Of a DNA stretch of 64,000 bases, positions 1-7,247 are shown piece by piece. A program made the position numbers and the translations under genes. The DNA is taken from NCBI RefSeq assembly GCF_019599465.1, contig NZ_RKLR01000007.1, forward strand, positions 157,006 through 221,005. Direction: 5' to 3'. Numbering within the stretch: position 1 is the first letter of the stretch; the number at the start of each line of letters is the position of its first letter. The notes under the pieces were generated by a model. It was given only the letters and a program-made list of their open reading frames with translations. It made no database searches and had not been told where the DNA came from. This DNA is from Haloarcula rubra (GTDB lineage: Archaea > Halobacteriota > Halobacteria > Halobacteriales > Haloarculaceae).

Positions 1-1472
1 TCCGGTTTCTCGGGGTTGCCACCGTTCAGGCAGTCGACGGCGGCGTGGGGAATCGCGCCTTTCGCGGCGACGTTGGTGGCGTTCTCCAGCGCCACGGCGC
101 GGGCCCCCTCGTAGGGCGCGGCGTCGGTCCAGTTGGGGTCGGCGCCGGCGGAGAAGGCCAGTCCGGTGCCGGCCTCACGAATCGCGAGGAGGGCGGCGTC
201 GTCGCCCGGCAGGACGCTCGTGCGGACCTGCACCTCGTGGTCGTACTGGCGGTAGACCCACCGTTTGGAGGCGGTGTTGGGGCTGGCGACGATGCGCTCG
301 AACGCTTCCGAGAGGTCGACGGTCGGGAGGTCACGCTCCTGTTCGGGCGGGGCCTCGCTCGGCAGGTCGTTCATCGGGGCGCCGTCGCCGAGGAACTCCG
401 CCTCGACGTCGACGACCGTCTCGCCCTCGAAGGTGCAGACGTAGTTCGTCCCGGGTTCGGTGAGTTCGCCGATGACCGAACAACCGAGGTCGTAGCGCTC
501 GGCGAGTTCGGCCACGCGGTCGACGTTCTCGGGCGCGACCTCGTACACCATGCGCTCCTGACTCTCGGCGAGCAGGTACTCCATGGCGTTCATGTTGGGT
601 TCGCGCTCGTGGACGCGGTCCAGTTCGATGGTCGCGCCGAGGCCGCCCTTCGCGACGAGTTCGGAGGACGCGCCGCCCAGTCCGGCCGCCCCGAGGTCAC
701 GGGCCGACTCGACGAGGTCCTCGTCCAGCAGGGCTTCGTTGCACTCGATGAGGAGTTTCTCCGTGTAGGGGTCACCGACCTGCACGGCGGGGCGGTCCTC
801 CGTCTCGGCGTCCTCCGCGAGGTCCTCGCTGGCGAAGGAGGCCCCGCCGAGGCCGTCGCGACCGGTGGAGTTACCCACGAGGACGAGTTTGTTGCCCGGT
901 TCCTGCGCTTCGGCGGTGATGGTGCGCTCGGGCTCCATCAGGCCGATGCAGGAGACGTTGACGAGGGGGTTGCCCTCGTAGTCGTCGTGGAACGCGACCG
1001 ACCCGGTGACCGTCGGGACGCCGATGCAGTTGCCGTAGTGAGAGATACCCTCGACGACGCCCTCGAAGAGGTAGCGGGAGTGTTCGCGCTCGAAGTCGCC
1101 GAAGTACAGGCAGTCCGCGAGCGCGATGGGGTACGCGCCCATCGAGAGGGTGTCGCGGACGATGCCGCCGACGCCGGTGGCGGCGCCGTCGAACGGGTCG
1201 ACGTAGGAGGGGTGGTTGTGGGACTCGACGCCCATGGTGATGTACATCTCCTCGCCGTCGCCGTGGCTCGGGAGCGAGACGACTGCGGCGTCGTCGCCGG
1301 GGCCGATGACGACCTGTTCTCCCTCGGAGTCGAACGCCGTCAGGAGCGGTCGAGAGGAGCGATAGGCGCAGTGCTCGCTCCAGAGGTTCTCGAAGAGAGC
1401 GGCCTCCGCCCGGGTGGGCTCCCGACCGATTTCGTCGACCACGATGTCGTGGTCCGCGTCGGACAGGCTCAT
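1..1472 (-). CDS. purL: Phosphoribosylformylglycinamidine synthase subunit PurL (3' end cut by window edge)
   Basis: Catalyses ATP- and ammonia-dependent amidation of FGAR to FGAM in purine synthesis, working with PurQ and PurS. From the ATG at 1472 the minus strand reads openly for 490 codons to the window edge. The family is about 700-740 residues, so roughly the last third is missing. The N-terminus carries the PurL hallmark [15 protein letters not shown], and Gly/Asp-rich ATP-binding stretches of the AIRS-like fold follow. Alternative open frames across the same bases encode Arg/Ala-rich low-complexity protein and are shadows. The function is secure; only the C-terminus is unseen. Confidence 0.95.
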   Translation of the reverse strand, partial: MSLSDADHDIVVDEIGREPTRAEAALFENLWSEHCAYRSSRPLLTAFDSEGEQVVIGPGDDAAVVSLPSHGDGEEMYITMGVESHNHPSYVDPFDGAATGVGGIVRDTLSMGAYPIALADCLYFGDFEREHSRYLFEGVVEGISHYGNCIGVPTVTGSVAFHDDYEGNPLVNVSCIGLMEPERTITAEAQEPGNKLVLVGNSTGRDGLGGASFASEDLAEDAETEDRPAVQVGDPYTEKLLIECNEALLDEDLVESARDLGAAGLGGASSELVAKGGLGATIELDRVHEREPNMNAMEYLLAESQERMVYEVAPENVDRVAELAERYDLGCSVIGELTEPGTNYVCTFEGETVVDVEAEFLGDGAPMNDLPSEAPPEQERDLPTVDLSEAFERIVASPNTASKRWVYRQYDHEVQVRTSVLPGDDAALLAIREAGTGLAFSAGADPNWTDAAPYEGARAVALENATNVAAKGAIPHAAVDCLNGGNPEKP

Positions 1473-1531
1473 TAGGTGGTCGTGGCTCCCGGCCGGCTAA
1501 ATCGCTTTCCATGCGCCGGCGTGGCCGGCCG

Positions 1532-1837
1532 CTACTCCACGACGTAGGACCGGTGCTCGCCGCGGCTCTCTGTGTCGACGAACCGATAGCGGTGTGCGTC
1601 CTCCAGTCGACCCGCGAAGGCGGCGTCGGCGGCCCCCTCGATGTCGTAGGCCTCCTCGGCTCCGACGAACCCCTCGGCCCGGAGCCGGTCGACGACCGAG
1701 GCCGGCAGGGTTTTGTCGGCGTCGCACTCGACGACCAGCAGACGGTCGGTGAAGCTCTTGGCCGTCCAGGCGTCGGCGACCTCCGGCCGGTCGGTGAGGG
1801 CCTCGGCCAGCGACCGGGCCCGTCGCTCGCGGTCCAT
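1532..1837 (-). CDS. Conserved haloarchaeal hypothetical protein, 101 aa
   Basis: Small acidic soluble protein beginning MDRERRARSLAEALTD and ending HRSYVVE. No signal peptide, membrane segment or cysteine cluster is visible. It lies upstream of purL on the same strand with about 60 bases between them, so co-transcription is possible. Codon use is typical of the window. I do not recognise a domain and assign no function. Confidence 0.7.
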   Translation of the reverse strand: MDRERRARSLAEALTDRPEVADAWTAKSFTDRLLVVECDADKTLPASVVDRLRAEGFVGAEEAYDIEGAADAAFAGRLEDAHRYRFVDTESRGEHRSYVVE

Positions 1838-1892
1838 GACCGACCGTACGCGACCCGCTCGGGAGTCGTCGGTCCCGAAGGCGTTCGCCCCC

Positions 1893-2447
1893 TCAGAACG
1901 GCGTCTCTACGTCCGTCTCGTCCGGTAGGTCGTCGCCGTCGTCGGCCACCTGCTCCGGTATCTCGCCGGTCTCACGGTAGCTCTCCTCCAACTGTCGCAG
2001 TTTGCCGTTGATGGCGACGCTCTGGTGGTGCATCGGGTCGACGCGCACTTTCACGAGGTCGTACTCGTGGCGGTCCGCGAGGCCGTTCCACGCCCGGAAC
2101 GCGCCGACGGTGAGCGTGTCGCTCTGCGGGCAGAACTCCGTGGTCGGCGTGAACTCGGCCCGCAGGACCGCCGGGTCGTCGGCCTCGCGAGCGTACCGGA
2201 ACCCGGCGTCGGGATGGCGGTGGTCCAAGTTCAGTCGAGCGAGGTTGTAGCCGAAGGTCATGTCGTAGACGCCGCGTTCGGCGAACAGGGCCATCGTGAG
2301 GCGGTGGAAGGCGGCGTGGTCGGCACTGGTTAGCACGTCGTGGCCGTCGAGGAACTCGTCCGGGTCGGGGACGTGTTCGGGCGCGAACGCGTCGTAGCCG
2401 TCGAAGCCGGTGTCGTCACCGCCGCGGATGCCGGAGAGGAAGCTCAT
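1893..2447 (-). CDS. MIP18/SufT-like (DUF59-like) protein, possible Fe-S assembly factor, 184 aa
   Basis: Residues about 95-165 hold the run EFTPTTEFCPQSDTL, then a hydrophobic strand, VRVDPMHHQSVAINGKL and a short helix. This order resembles the MIP18/CIAO2 family: FTPT, then a conserved Cys, then H...(A/V)N.QL. That family delivers Fe-S clusters to target proteins. The N-terminal 90 residues are haloarchaea-like and unrecognised. The gene diverges from a cupin gene across a CGAA-N4-TTCG box at 2485-2498, which places it in the NO/denitrification island. A role in repairing NO-damaged Fe-S proteins is an inference. The family match rests on motif reading only. Confidence 0.55.
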   Translation of the reverse strand: MSFLSGIRGGDDTGFDGYDAFAPEHVPDPDEFLDGHDVLTSADHAAFHRLTMALFAERGVYDMTFGYNLARLNLDHRHPDAGFRYAREADDPAVLRAEFTPTTEFCPQSDTLTVGAFRAWNGLADRHEYDLVKVRVDPMHHQSVAINGKLRQLEESYRETGEIPEQVADDGDDLPDETDVETPF

Positions 2448-2484
2448 AGGGGGACCTACTCAGGTAATCGCACAGACAGTGTCC

Positions 2485-2498
2485 CCGAACACGTTCGG
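2485..2498. promoter_or_regulatory. CGAA-N4-TTCG regulatory palindrome
   Basis: CCGAACACGTTCGG, with CGAA at 2486-2489 and TTCG at 2494-2497. It ends 39 bases before the ATG of the cupin gene at 2536 and lies 38 bases upstream of the divergent start at 2447. The same motif at nearly the same spacing recurs at 2908 and 4621. As I recall, a CGAA-N4-TTCG motif has been described in promoters of denitrification genes of Haloferax under the regulator NarO. Confidence 0.7.
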
Positions 2499-2535
2499 CG
2501 GAACCCCCTCCGGCGACGGCGGCCGACAGTCGCGT

Positions 2536-2907
2536 ATGGTCACCACTAGCCTCGACGCGGAACGCGCGTACGTCGAGGACGGGTTCTCTGCACAGACGAT
2601 TCACGAGACGGAGCGCCAGAAAGTCGTGCTGGGCTACTTCGAACCGGGTCAGTTCATCCCGGTCCACGCGCCGGACAGCGACGTGGCGATAACCGTCCTC
2701 AGCGGCGAGGGGACGGTCCGCGACGGCGACGACGAGTACTCGGTGGAGTCCGGCGACGTGGTGGCGGTTCCAGCAGGCGACGAACGCGGCATCAGAGCGG
2801 ACGGAGGCCGACTCGAAGCGACGCTGGTCACCGCGCCGCCGCCGACCGACGCCGAACACGACCCGGTGCGACGAGGGCTGAAGCGAGGCGAGTTCGACCC
2901 CGAGTGA
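2536..2907 (+). CDS. Cupin-domain protein, 123 aa
   Basis: Single-domain cupin with two barrel motifs: QFIPVHAPDSDVAITVLSGEGT, continuing through a Gly/Asp turn to ESGDVVAVPAGDERGI. The usual two-His metal motif is weak: one His is in PVHAPD and the second position is not His. Metal binding is therefore uncertain. The ATG at 2536 is preferred because it sits 39 bases from the CGAA-N4-TTCG box, the same distance as in neighbouring genes. It probably belongs to the NO-responsive set with the DUF2249 gene and second cupin that follow. Biochemical role unknown. Confidence 0.8.
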   Translation: MVTTSLDAERAYVEDGFSAQTIHETERQKVVLGYFEPGQFIPVHAPDSDVAITVLSGEGTVRDGDDEYSVESGDVVAVPAGDERGIRADGGRLEATLVTAPPPTDAEHDPVRRGLKRGEFDPE

Positions 2908-2919
2908 CGAACATATTCG
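2908..2919. promoter_or_regulatory. CGAA-N4-TTCG regulatory palindrome
   Basis: CGAACATATTCG immediately after the cupin stop codon and ending 39 bases before the ATG of the DUF2249 gene at 2959. The bases after the box, GGGAGAAACCCCTCCG, resemble the GCGGAACCCCCTCCGG that follows the 2486 box, so the promoters share more than the palindrome. Confidence 0.7.
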
Positions 2920-2958
2920 GGAGAAACCCCTCCGCCGGTGACGGGGTACCTCCGGGTG

Positions 2959-3195
2959 ATGCCCGCCACGAAACTCGACCTGCGCGACATGGCACCGCCC
3001 GAGCGACACCCGACCATCCACTCGGCGTTCGACGAGTTGGACCCGGGTGAGACGCTCCGCATCGTCAACGACCACGAACCGAAGCCGCTGTTCTACGAAC
3101 TGCAGGCGGAAGTCGACGCGTTCGACGCCGAGCGCTACGACTGCCGGAAGGAGGGGGAGGGCAAGTACGTCGCCGACCTCCCGAAGAGAGCATGA
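2959..3195 (+). CDS. DUF2249-domain protein, 78 aa
   Basis: Contains the DUF2249 signature: LDLRDMAPPERHPTI near the N-terminus, ELDPGETLRIVNDHEPKPL in the middle, then YELQAE. This is a TusA-like alpha/beta fold found in many archaeal and bacterial denitrification clusters; the molecular function is not established. A GTG at 2938 would add seven residues. The ATG is chosen because its 39-base spacing to the regulatory box matches the other island genes. The last four bases overlap the next cupin gene (ATGA), so the two are translated from one transcript. Confidence 0.85.
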   Translation: MPATKLDLRDMAPPERHPTIHSAFDELDPGETLRIVNDHEPKPLFYELQAEVDAFDAERYDCRKEGEGKYVADLPKRA

Positions 3196-3509
3196 GCGGG
3201 GTCGGCGCCGCCGGCCTCGAACGCGTCTCGCTGTCCGACCTCGACGCGTCGGGTCGCGCGCAACTATTCGAGGGCGAACCGAAGACGGTCCGGCTGACGC
3301 TCTCGGCGGGCGAGGAGGTCCCGCCTCACCAGCATCCGGGCCGGGACATCGTCTTCCACCTGCTGGACGGCGAGGTGGACCTGACGCTGGGCGAGACGAC
3401 GCTCTCGCTGTCGGCCAGCGACGTCGCCCGGTTCGATGGCGAGCAAGACATCTCGCCCGCCGCCGTCACCGACTGCGAGGCGCTGCTGGTACTGGCCACG
3501 TCCGAGTGA
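3192..3509 (+). CDS. Cupin-domain protein, 105 aa
   Basis: One cupin barrel. Motif 1 includes EEVPPHQHPGRDIVFHLLDG with the expected HxH pair, followed by a short strand to ETTLSL and the second half SDVARFDGEQDISP. Unlike the upstream cupin it keeps the HxH metal ligands. It overlaps the DUF2249 gene by four bases and is the distal gene of that operon. A role tied to metal or redox handling during nitrogen-oxide respiration is a guess from context. Confidence 0.82.
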   Translation: MSGVGAAGLERVSLSDLDASGRAQLFEGEPKTVRLTLSAGEEVPPHQHPGRDIVFHLLDGEVDLTLGETTLSLSASDVARFDGEQDISPAAVTDCEALLVLATSE

Positions 3510-3591
3510 GACATCCCCGTCTGCGGTCCTGACGGGACGAACGACGTTTTCAGGCCGGACGACCTAGGGTGGGTATGGGTGTTACGGTACG

Positions 3592-4044
3592 ATGGACGCT
3601 GACGACCGCCCGGAGGCGACGGCCGTGACCGAAGGCGCCCCGGTCGACGACCACCCCGTGCTGCTGTTCGACGGCGTCTGCAACCTCTGTAACCGGACCG
3701 TACAGTTCGTCGTCCCGCGCGACCCGACGGGAATCGTCCGGTTCGCGCCCCTCCAGTCGGAAGTCGGGACGGAACTGCTGGAGCGGGTCGGCCTGCCGAC
3801 CGACGAGATGGAGTCCGTCGTCCTCGTCGAGGGCGACGAGGTGTACCGGAAGTCGGCCGCGGCCATCCGCGTCGCGGAACTGCTCGGGTGGCCCTACAGT
3901 CTCGCGAGCGTCGGGCGACTCGTGCCCGACGGACTGCGGGACGCGGCCTACGACGTCGTCGCGGAGAACCGGTACGACTGGTTCGGCCGCAAGGACCAGT
4001 GTATGGTGCCCGACGACGACGTGAGCGACCGCTTCCTCGGCTAG
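3592..4044 (+). CDS. DCC-family thiol-disulfide oxidoreductase-like protein (DUF393), 150 aa
   Basis: Carries the family hallmark LLFDGVCNLCNRTVQF, whose DGVCxxC motif gives the DCC family its name, followed by FAPLQSE and a C-terminal DQCMVPDDDVSDRFLG. Members have a thioredoxin-like fold and are presumed redox proteins. No membrane segment or signal peptide is seen, so it is probably cytoplasmic. It converges with the minus-strand gene that follows: the two stop codons overlap in the palindrome GGCTAGCC. Confidence 0.85.
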   Translation: MDADDRPEATAVTEGAPVDDHPVLLFDGVCNLCNRTVQFVVPRDPTGIVRFAPLQSEVGTELLERVGLPTDEMESVVLVEGDEVYRKSAAAIRVAELLGWPYSLASVGRLVPDGLRDAAYDVVAENRYDWFGRKDQCMVPDDDVSDRFLG

Positions 4045-4319
4045 CCGAACAGTTCGGCCGCCGTCTCGACGGTCCCGTCGCCGACGCTGCTCGGCTGGCG
4101 GAGACTCGCTCGCGGGACCGCGAGCAGTCGCTCGGCCAGTCGTTCGCTCAGGCGTTCGACGGCGGCGGCCTGTTCGTCGGTCAGGTCGCCCTGCGCTCGC
4201 AACTGTGTGAGCGCTCGTTCGAGCTGTTCGGCCCGAATCTCGGCGGCTCGGGCCTCTATCTGTCCGAGAGCCTGTTCCACGTCGGTCGTCGTCTCGCGGG
4301 TGTCGTCGTTCACGTGCAT
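4041..4319 (-). CDS. Stand-alone protein resembling the glutamyl-tRNA reductase (HemA) dimerisation domain, 92 aa
   Basis: Almost all of this protein reads like the C-terminal dimerisation domain of HemA: IEARAAEIRAEQLERAL, then DLTDEQAAAVERLSERLAERLL, then PRASLR and TAAELFG. In HemA the equivalent is an EIR.EELERA helix, a 'L..EE...LTRRIVNKLLH.P...LR' helix and a terminal LF. No catalytic or NADPH domain is present. It overlaps the upstream DUF2249 gene by 10 bases, so the pair forms one operon headed by the CGAA-N4-TTCG box at 4621. It could bind HemA, tune haem synthesis, or simply reuse a helical dimer fold. Confidence 0.6.
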   Translation of the reverse strand: MHVNDDTRETTTDVEQALGQIEARAAEIRAEQLERALTQLRAQGDLTDEQAAAVERLSERLAERLLAVPRASLRQPSSVGDGTVETAAELFG

Positions 4320-4582
4320 GGTTTCCAGATGACGGTCACGGTCGCGTCGTCGGTGTCGACGGTCTCGTAGTCGTAGCCGCGGTCGTCGAGTTTCGGGTAG
4401 AGGTGCTGTGGGGCGCGGTCGTTGTACTGGACGAGGACGGTGTCGTCGTCCAGTTCCGGCAGTCGTTCGAGCGTCTCGGCGAGCGGTTTCGGCGGCCCCA
4501 GTTCGCGCACGTCCAGTCGTTCGGTCGGGGCGTCGGCCGGCGCGTCGGTCTGGGCGACGACGGCGTCGGTTGCCAGTGACAT
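4310..4582 (-). CDS. DUF2249-domain protein, 90 aa
   Basis: DUF2249 signature: RLDVRELGPPKPLAETLE, LDDDTVLVQYNDRAPQHLYP and a final strand VTVIWKP. It is a second, divergent copy of the family in this island; the first is at 2959. The ATG at 4582 lies 39 bases from the box at 4621-4632, and the sequence between reads GGGGAAACC on the minus strand as at the other island promoters. Its 3' end overlaps the HemA-domain-like gene, indicating tight co-expression. Confidence 0.82.
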   Translation of the reverse strand: MSLATDAVVAQTDAPADAPTERLDVRELGPPKPLAETLERLPELDDDTVLVQYNDRAPQHLYPKLDDRGYDYETVDTDDATVTVIWKPCT

Positions 4583-4620
4583 AGGTGGGCGTTGACGCTC
4601 CGCCGCGCCGACGGTTTCCC

Positions 4621-4632
4621 CGAACGTGTTCG
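4621..4632. promoter_or_regulatory. CGAA-N4-TTCG regulatory palindrome between divergent genes
   Basis: CGAACGTGTTCG, 39 bases from the start of the minus-strand DUF2249 gene and 40 bases from the ATG of the plus-strand membrane protein at 4672. It is placed symmetrically and could activate both directions. Confidence 0.72.
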
Positions 4633-4671
4633 GCCACACCGACAGCAGGCCGGCGCCCCAACTGGCGAGTG

Positions 4672-5988
4672 ATGAGCGCGATACCCGGAGACGTCGATAC
4701 GGACGCGGGCCCGCCGATGACGATTCCGCTCCGGCACTTCGTCGTCGCGCTGGCCTTCCTCGTGGCCGGCGTGGCCGTCGGCGTGGCGGGCGGCCGCGGT
4801 GGCCACCTCGCACAGGTCCACCTGTTGCTCGCCGGTTGGGTCTGTCTCACCATCATGGGCGCGATGACGCAGTTCGTCCCCGTCTGGTCGGGCGTCGCCC
4901 TCTACTCGCGCCGCCTCGCCGCGCTCCAGTTGCCCCTCGCGGCCGCCGGGTTCGCGGGACTGGCCGTCGGCCTCCTGTTCGGCGTCACTTCCGTCCTCCC
5001 GGTAGCCGGAGCGCTGGCCGTCGCGGGCGTCTGGACGTTCGTCTACACCGTCGGTCGGACGCTCGCCGCGGCCGAGTGGGACGTGACGACGGTGCACTTC
5101 GCGGCCGCACTGGGCTTCTTCGTCCTCGTGACGAGCGCGGGCGTCGGGCTGGCGCTCGACCACGCCGCCGGCGTCCTCCCTGTCGTTGGCCTCACGCGAG
5201 CGGACCTCCTGCTGGCCCACGCCACGCTCGCGGTGTTCGGCGCCATCCTGACCACCGTCTCGGGCGCGCTCGCGCAACTCGCGCCGATGTTCACGCAGAC
5301 CGACGCCACTCGCGTCGGCGAGGCGCTCCAGCGAGCGGAGACGGCGAGCTACCCGCTCGGCGTCCTGCTCCTCGCGGGCGGGCGATTGCTGGGTCGGCCC
5401 ACCGTCGCCCGCATCGGTGCGCTCCTCGTCGCCGGGGGGTTGGCCGTCGTCGGCCTGTTGCTGGCTCGGCGGCTCCTCGCCGCGAGCGTCGAGTGGACGC
5501 CGATGCTCACCCGGTACGCCGTCGTCGCCCTCTCGCTGGTGGTCTGGGCACCGCTCTCGGCGTGGGCGTGGTGGCAGGACCCGCTCGCCTACGGTGCGCT
5601 GTTCGGCCACCCGGCGCTCGCGCCGCTGCTGCTGATGGGCGCCGTCGGGTTCGTCGTCCTCGGGACGCTGTACCACGTCGTCCCGTTCGTCGTCTGGGTC
5701 CACCGGTACAGCGACCGGCTCGGGTTCGAGGACGTGCCGATGATAGACAACCTGTACGACGACCGGGTCGCGCTCGGGGACGGCCTCTGTCTGGGCGCCG
5801 CGACGGCCCTCGCCGTCGGGACCGGACTCGGTCCCGTGCCAGCGTGGACGGGCCTGCTCGTGGGCTGTCTCGCCCTCGTCGGGGCGGTGCTGTTCGCCGG
5901 CAACCTGCTCGGCGTCCTCGTCGAACACGGGCCACAGTCGTTGCCGGCGCTCGTCGGCGGTCGGTTCGTGGAAGAGTCCGAGCCCTGA
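4672..5988 (+). CDS. Polytopic membrane protein of the nitrogen-oxide island (haem-copper-oxidase-subunit-I-like), 438 aa
   Basis: About twelve hydrophobic segments cover the whole length. Several histidines lie within or at the ends of helices: HLAQVHLLLAGW, TVHFAAALG, LLLAHATLAVFG, TLYHVVPFVVWVHRYSDR. This arrangement recalls haem-copper oxidase subunit I and NnrS-like proteins found beside NO reductases, but I cannot place all the metal ligands and do not assert catalysis. The ATG at 4672 is preferred over upstream in-frame starts because it lies 40 bases from the CGAA-N4-TTCG box. Likely role: nitrogen-oxide or haem/copper-related membrane function. Confidence 0.65.
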   Translation: MSAIPGDVDTDAGPPMTIPLRHFVVALAFLVAGVAVGVAGGRGGHLAQVHLLLAGWVCLTIMGAMTQFVPVWSGVALYSRRLAALQLPLAAAGFAGLAVGLLFGVTSVLPVAGALAVAGVWTFVYTVGRTLAAAEWDVTTVHFAAALGFFVLVTSAGVGLALDHAAGVLPVVGLTRADLLLAHATLAVFGAILTTVSGALAQLAPMFTQTDATRVGEALQRAETASYPLGVLLLAGGRLLGRPTVARIGALLVAGGLAVVGLLLARRLLAASVEWTPMLTRYAVVALSLVVWAPLSAWAWWQDPLAYGALFGHPALAPLLLMGAVGFVVLGTLYHVVPFVVWVHRYSDRLGFEDVPMIDNLYDDRVALGDGLCLGAATALAVGTGLGPVPAWTGLLVGCLALVGAVLFAGNLLGVLVEHGPQSLPALVGGRFVEESEP

Positions 5989-5993
5989 CTCGC

Positions 5994-6284
5994 TCATTCC
6001 TCGCTGGGCTGGTCGGTGTACAGCGAGTAGGTCAGCACGGCGAACCCGGCGGCGGTGAACACGCTCTCGACGGCGGTGCTCGTCGCCACGGGGAACTCGA
6101 GTATCTGGTGGAGGCTGCCGGCCAGCAGTGCCCCGGCAGTCACGAGACCGATACCGACCCAGAGCGCACGCATCGCCGTCGCTCGCGTTCGGTTGTACGC
6201 CCTGTACGTCAGCGTCGTGAGGACGGCCCCGCAGACGAGCGTCACCGTCTTGGCCGCCACGAGCAGCACGGTACTGGGGTGCAT
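5994..6284 (-). CDS. Three-helix membrane protein (DUF7521-like), 96 aa
   Basis: Three hydrophobic helices separated by short polar turns, with the YRAYNRTRATAMRALWVGIGLV pattern after the first helix. It is a paralogue of the protein encoded just upstream at 6358-6657: both have helix 1, then (Y)xAY(N/D)RT, then GxGxVTxGAxL. The two copies and the winged-helix gene at 6661 form a same-strand cluster. Such membrane proteins commonly sit beside ArsR-like regulators in haloarchaea; the function is unknown. Confidence 0.72.
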   Translation of the reverse strand: MHPSTVLLVAAKTVTLVCGAVLTTLTYRAYNRTRATAMRALWVGIGLVTAGALLAGSLHQILEFPVATSTAVESVFTAAGFAVLTYSLYTDQPSEE

Positions 6285-6357
6285 CGTCGTGCGGAGTGCT
6301 CCGCGACTCTGGACAATATAAACCGGCGCGCGTTGCCAGCGAGTGAGAAGCCCCGGC

Positions 6358-6657
6358 TCAGCGCACGTAGAGGGAGTAGAGGATGATGCCGAGGCCGACT
6401 GCGGTCAGGGCGCTGGAGACGAAGACGCTCGTGTAGATGAGGTTCACGCCGAGGTACGTCCCGACGACGAGGTCTAGCACGCCACCGAGTATCGCACCGA
6501 GCGTGACGATGCCGAACCCGTAGGTGAGCCACTTGTGCTGTGGGGCCCCCGTCCGGTCGTAGGCCTGATACGAGTAGTAGGTTATCAGCCCACCGATGAT
6601 GAGGATGAGCGTCTTCGAGACGACGACACCGACCTGTGAACTGGGTATGTGTACCAT
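6358..6657 (-). CDS. Three-helix membrane protein (DUF7521-like), 99 aa
   Basis: Paralogue of the downstream 96-aa protein: VVSKTLILIIGGLITYYSY helix, QAYDRTGAP turn, GFGIVTLGAILGG helix and a final IILYSLYVR helix end. Its start codon follows the stop codon of the winged-helix gene by three bases, so regulator and membrane protein are co-translated. Sensing or signalling across the membrane together with that regulator is an inference from linkage. Confidence 0.74.
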   Translation of the reverse strand: MVHIPSSQVGVVVSKTLILIIGGLITYYSYQAYDRTGAPQHKWLTYGFGIVTLGAILGGVLDLVVGTYLGVNLIYTSVFVSSALTAVGLGIILYSLYVR

Positions 6658-6660
6658 GTG

Positions 6661-7038
6661 TTAGGTCTCCTTTCGAACTTCCGACCAGAGGTTCTCCAGC
6701 CGCTGGTCCGGGGACCGGGCGCGGTGCGTGATGTCGACGGCGAACTCCCGGTGCTCGTCGAGCGCGATGACCACCTCCTCGAAGTCGACCGCGTACCGAC
6801 TGGCGTGTTGTCCGTCGGGTCGAACCTCGACGCCCTCGTACAGCAGCGACGAGTCGGTCAGTAGTTCGAGCTTACGGTAGGTCGTCGACAGTGGGACGTC
6901 ACTCTGCTCCGAGATTTCGCTCGCGGTCATCGGCTCGTCGAGCACGCTGACGATGTCCCGGCAGTCCTCGTCGTCCAGTGCGTCGAGAACTGTGGTGAGT
7001 TCCGGTGTCTCCTCGTCAGCGAACGGGTCCCGAACCAT
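6661..7038 (-). CDS. ArsR-like winged-helix transcription regulator, 125 aa
   Basis: Residues about 10-75 form a winged helix: LTTVLDALDDEDCRDIVSVL, then PMTASEISEQSDVPLSTTYRK as the recognition helix, then a wing. The C-terminal part, ending SEVRKET, is a dimer or effector region. The ATG at 7038 is chosen because a TATA-like GATTAAAAGG on the minus strand lies about 30 bases upstream, giving a leaderless transcript. It is divergent from the multicopper oxidase gene and is followed by two DUF7521-like membrane genes. It may regulate its own operon or the oxidase. Confidence 0.78.
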   Translation of the reverse strand: MVRDPFADEETPELTTVLDALDDEDCRDIVSVLDEPMTASEISEQSDVPLSTTYRKLELLTDSSLLYEGVEVRPDGQHASRYAVDFEEVVIALDEHREFAVDITHRARSPDQRLENLWSEVRKET

Positions 7039-7122
7039 CCTTGTCGCCAACTCATCTCCCGTACCTTTTAATCTAACCGACTCACGGCGAACGTCGGTTT
7101 GCGGCAGTCTCAGGCGTGTATA

Positions 7123-7137
7123 CCCGAAGTATTCGGG
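7123..7137. promoter_or_regulatory. CCCGAA-N3-TTCGGG inverted repeat in a divergent promoter region
   Basis: Perfect six-base arms CCCGAA and TTCGGG around GTA. It is close to the CGAA-N4-TTCG motif of the island but has a three-base spacer. It lies between the winged-helix regulator (start 7038) and the oxidase gene (start 7248), about 50 bases beyond the first and 80 bases before the TATA box of the second. Confidence 0.5.
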
Positions 7138-7215
7138 GCAGTATTTGATGGCGCTTGCGCCCCATTCCCAGCTGCTGAGAACGGTTCTACCCCGGTGAGA
7201 ACGTCCCTGCGGGGG

Positions 7216-7222
7216 TTTATAC
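7216..7222 (+). promoter_or_regulatory. TATA box of the multicopper oxidase gene
   Basis: TTTATAC centred 29 bases before the ATG at 7248, the usual spacing of a leaderless haloarchaeal promoter. This favours ATG 7248 over the GTG two codons upstream. Confidence 0.6.
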
Positions 7223-7247
7223 TCACACTCGTTACGTTCAGGTGTCC

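Noticed and set aside
45..1475. Long plus-strand open frame across the purL region
   Set aside because: Its protein is Arg/Gly/Val-rich without motifs, and the minus strand encodes clear PurL over the same bases; in GC-rich haloarchaeal DNA such antisense frames are common.
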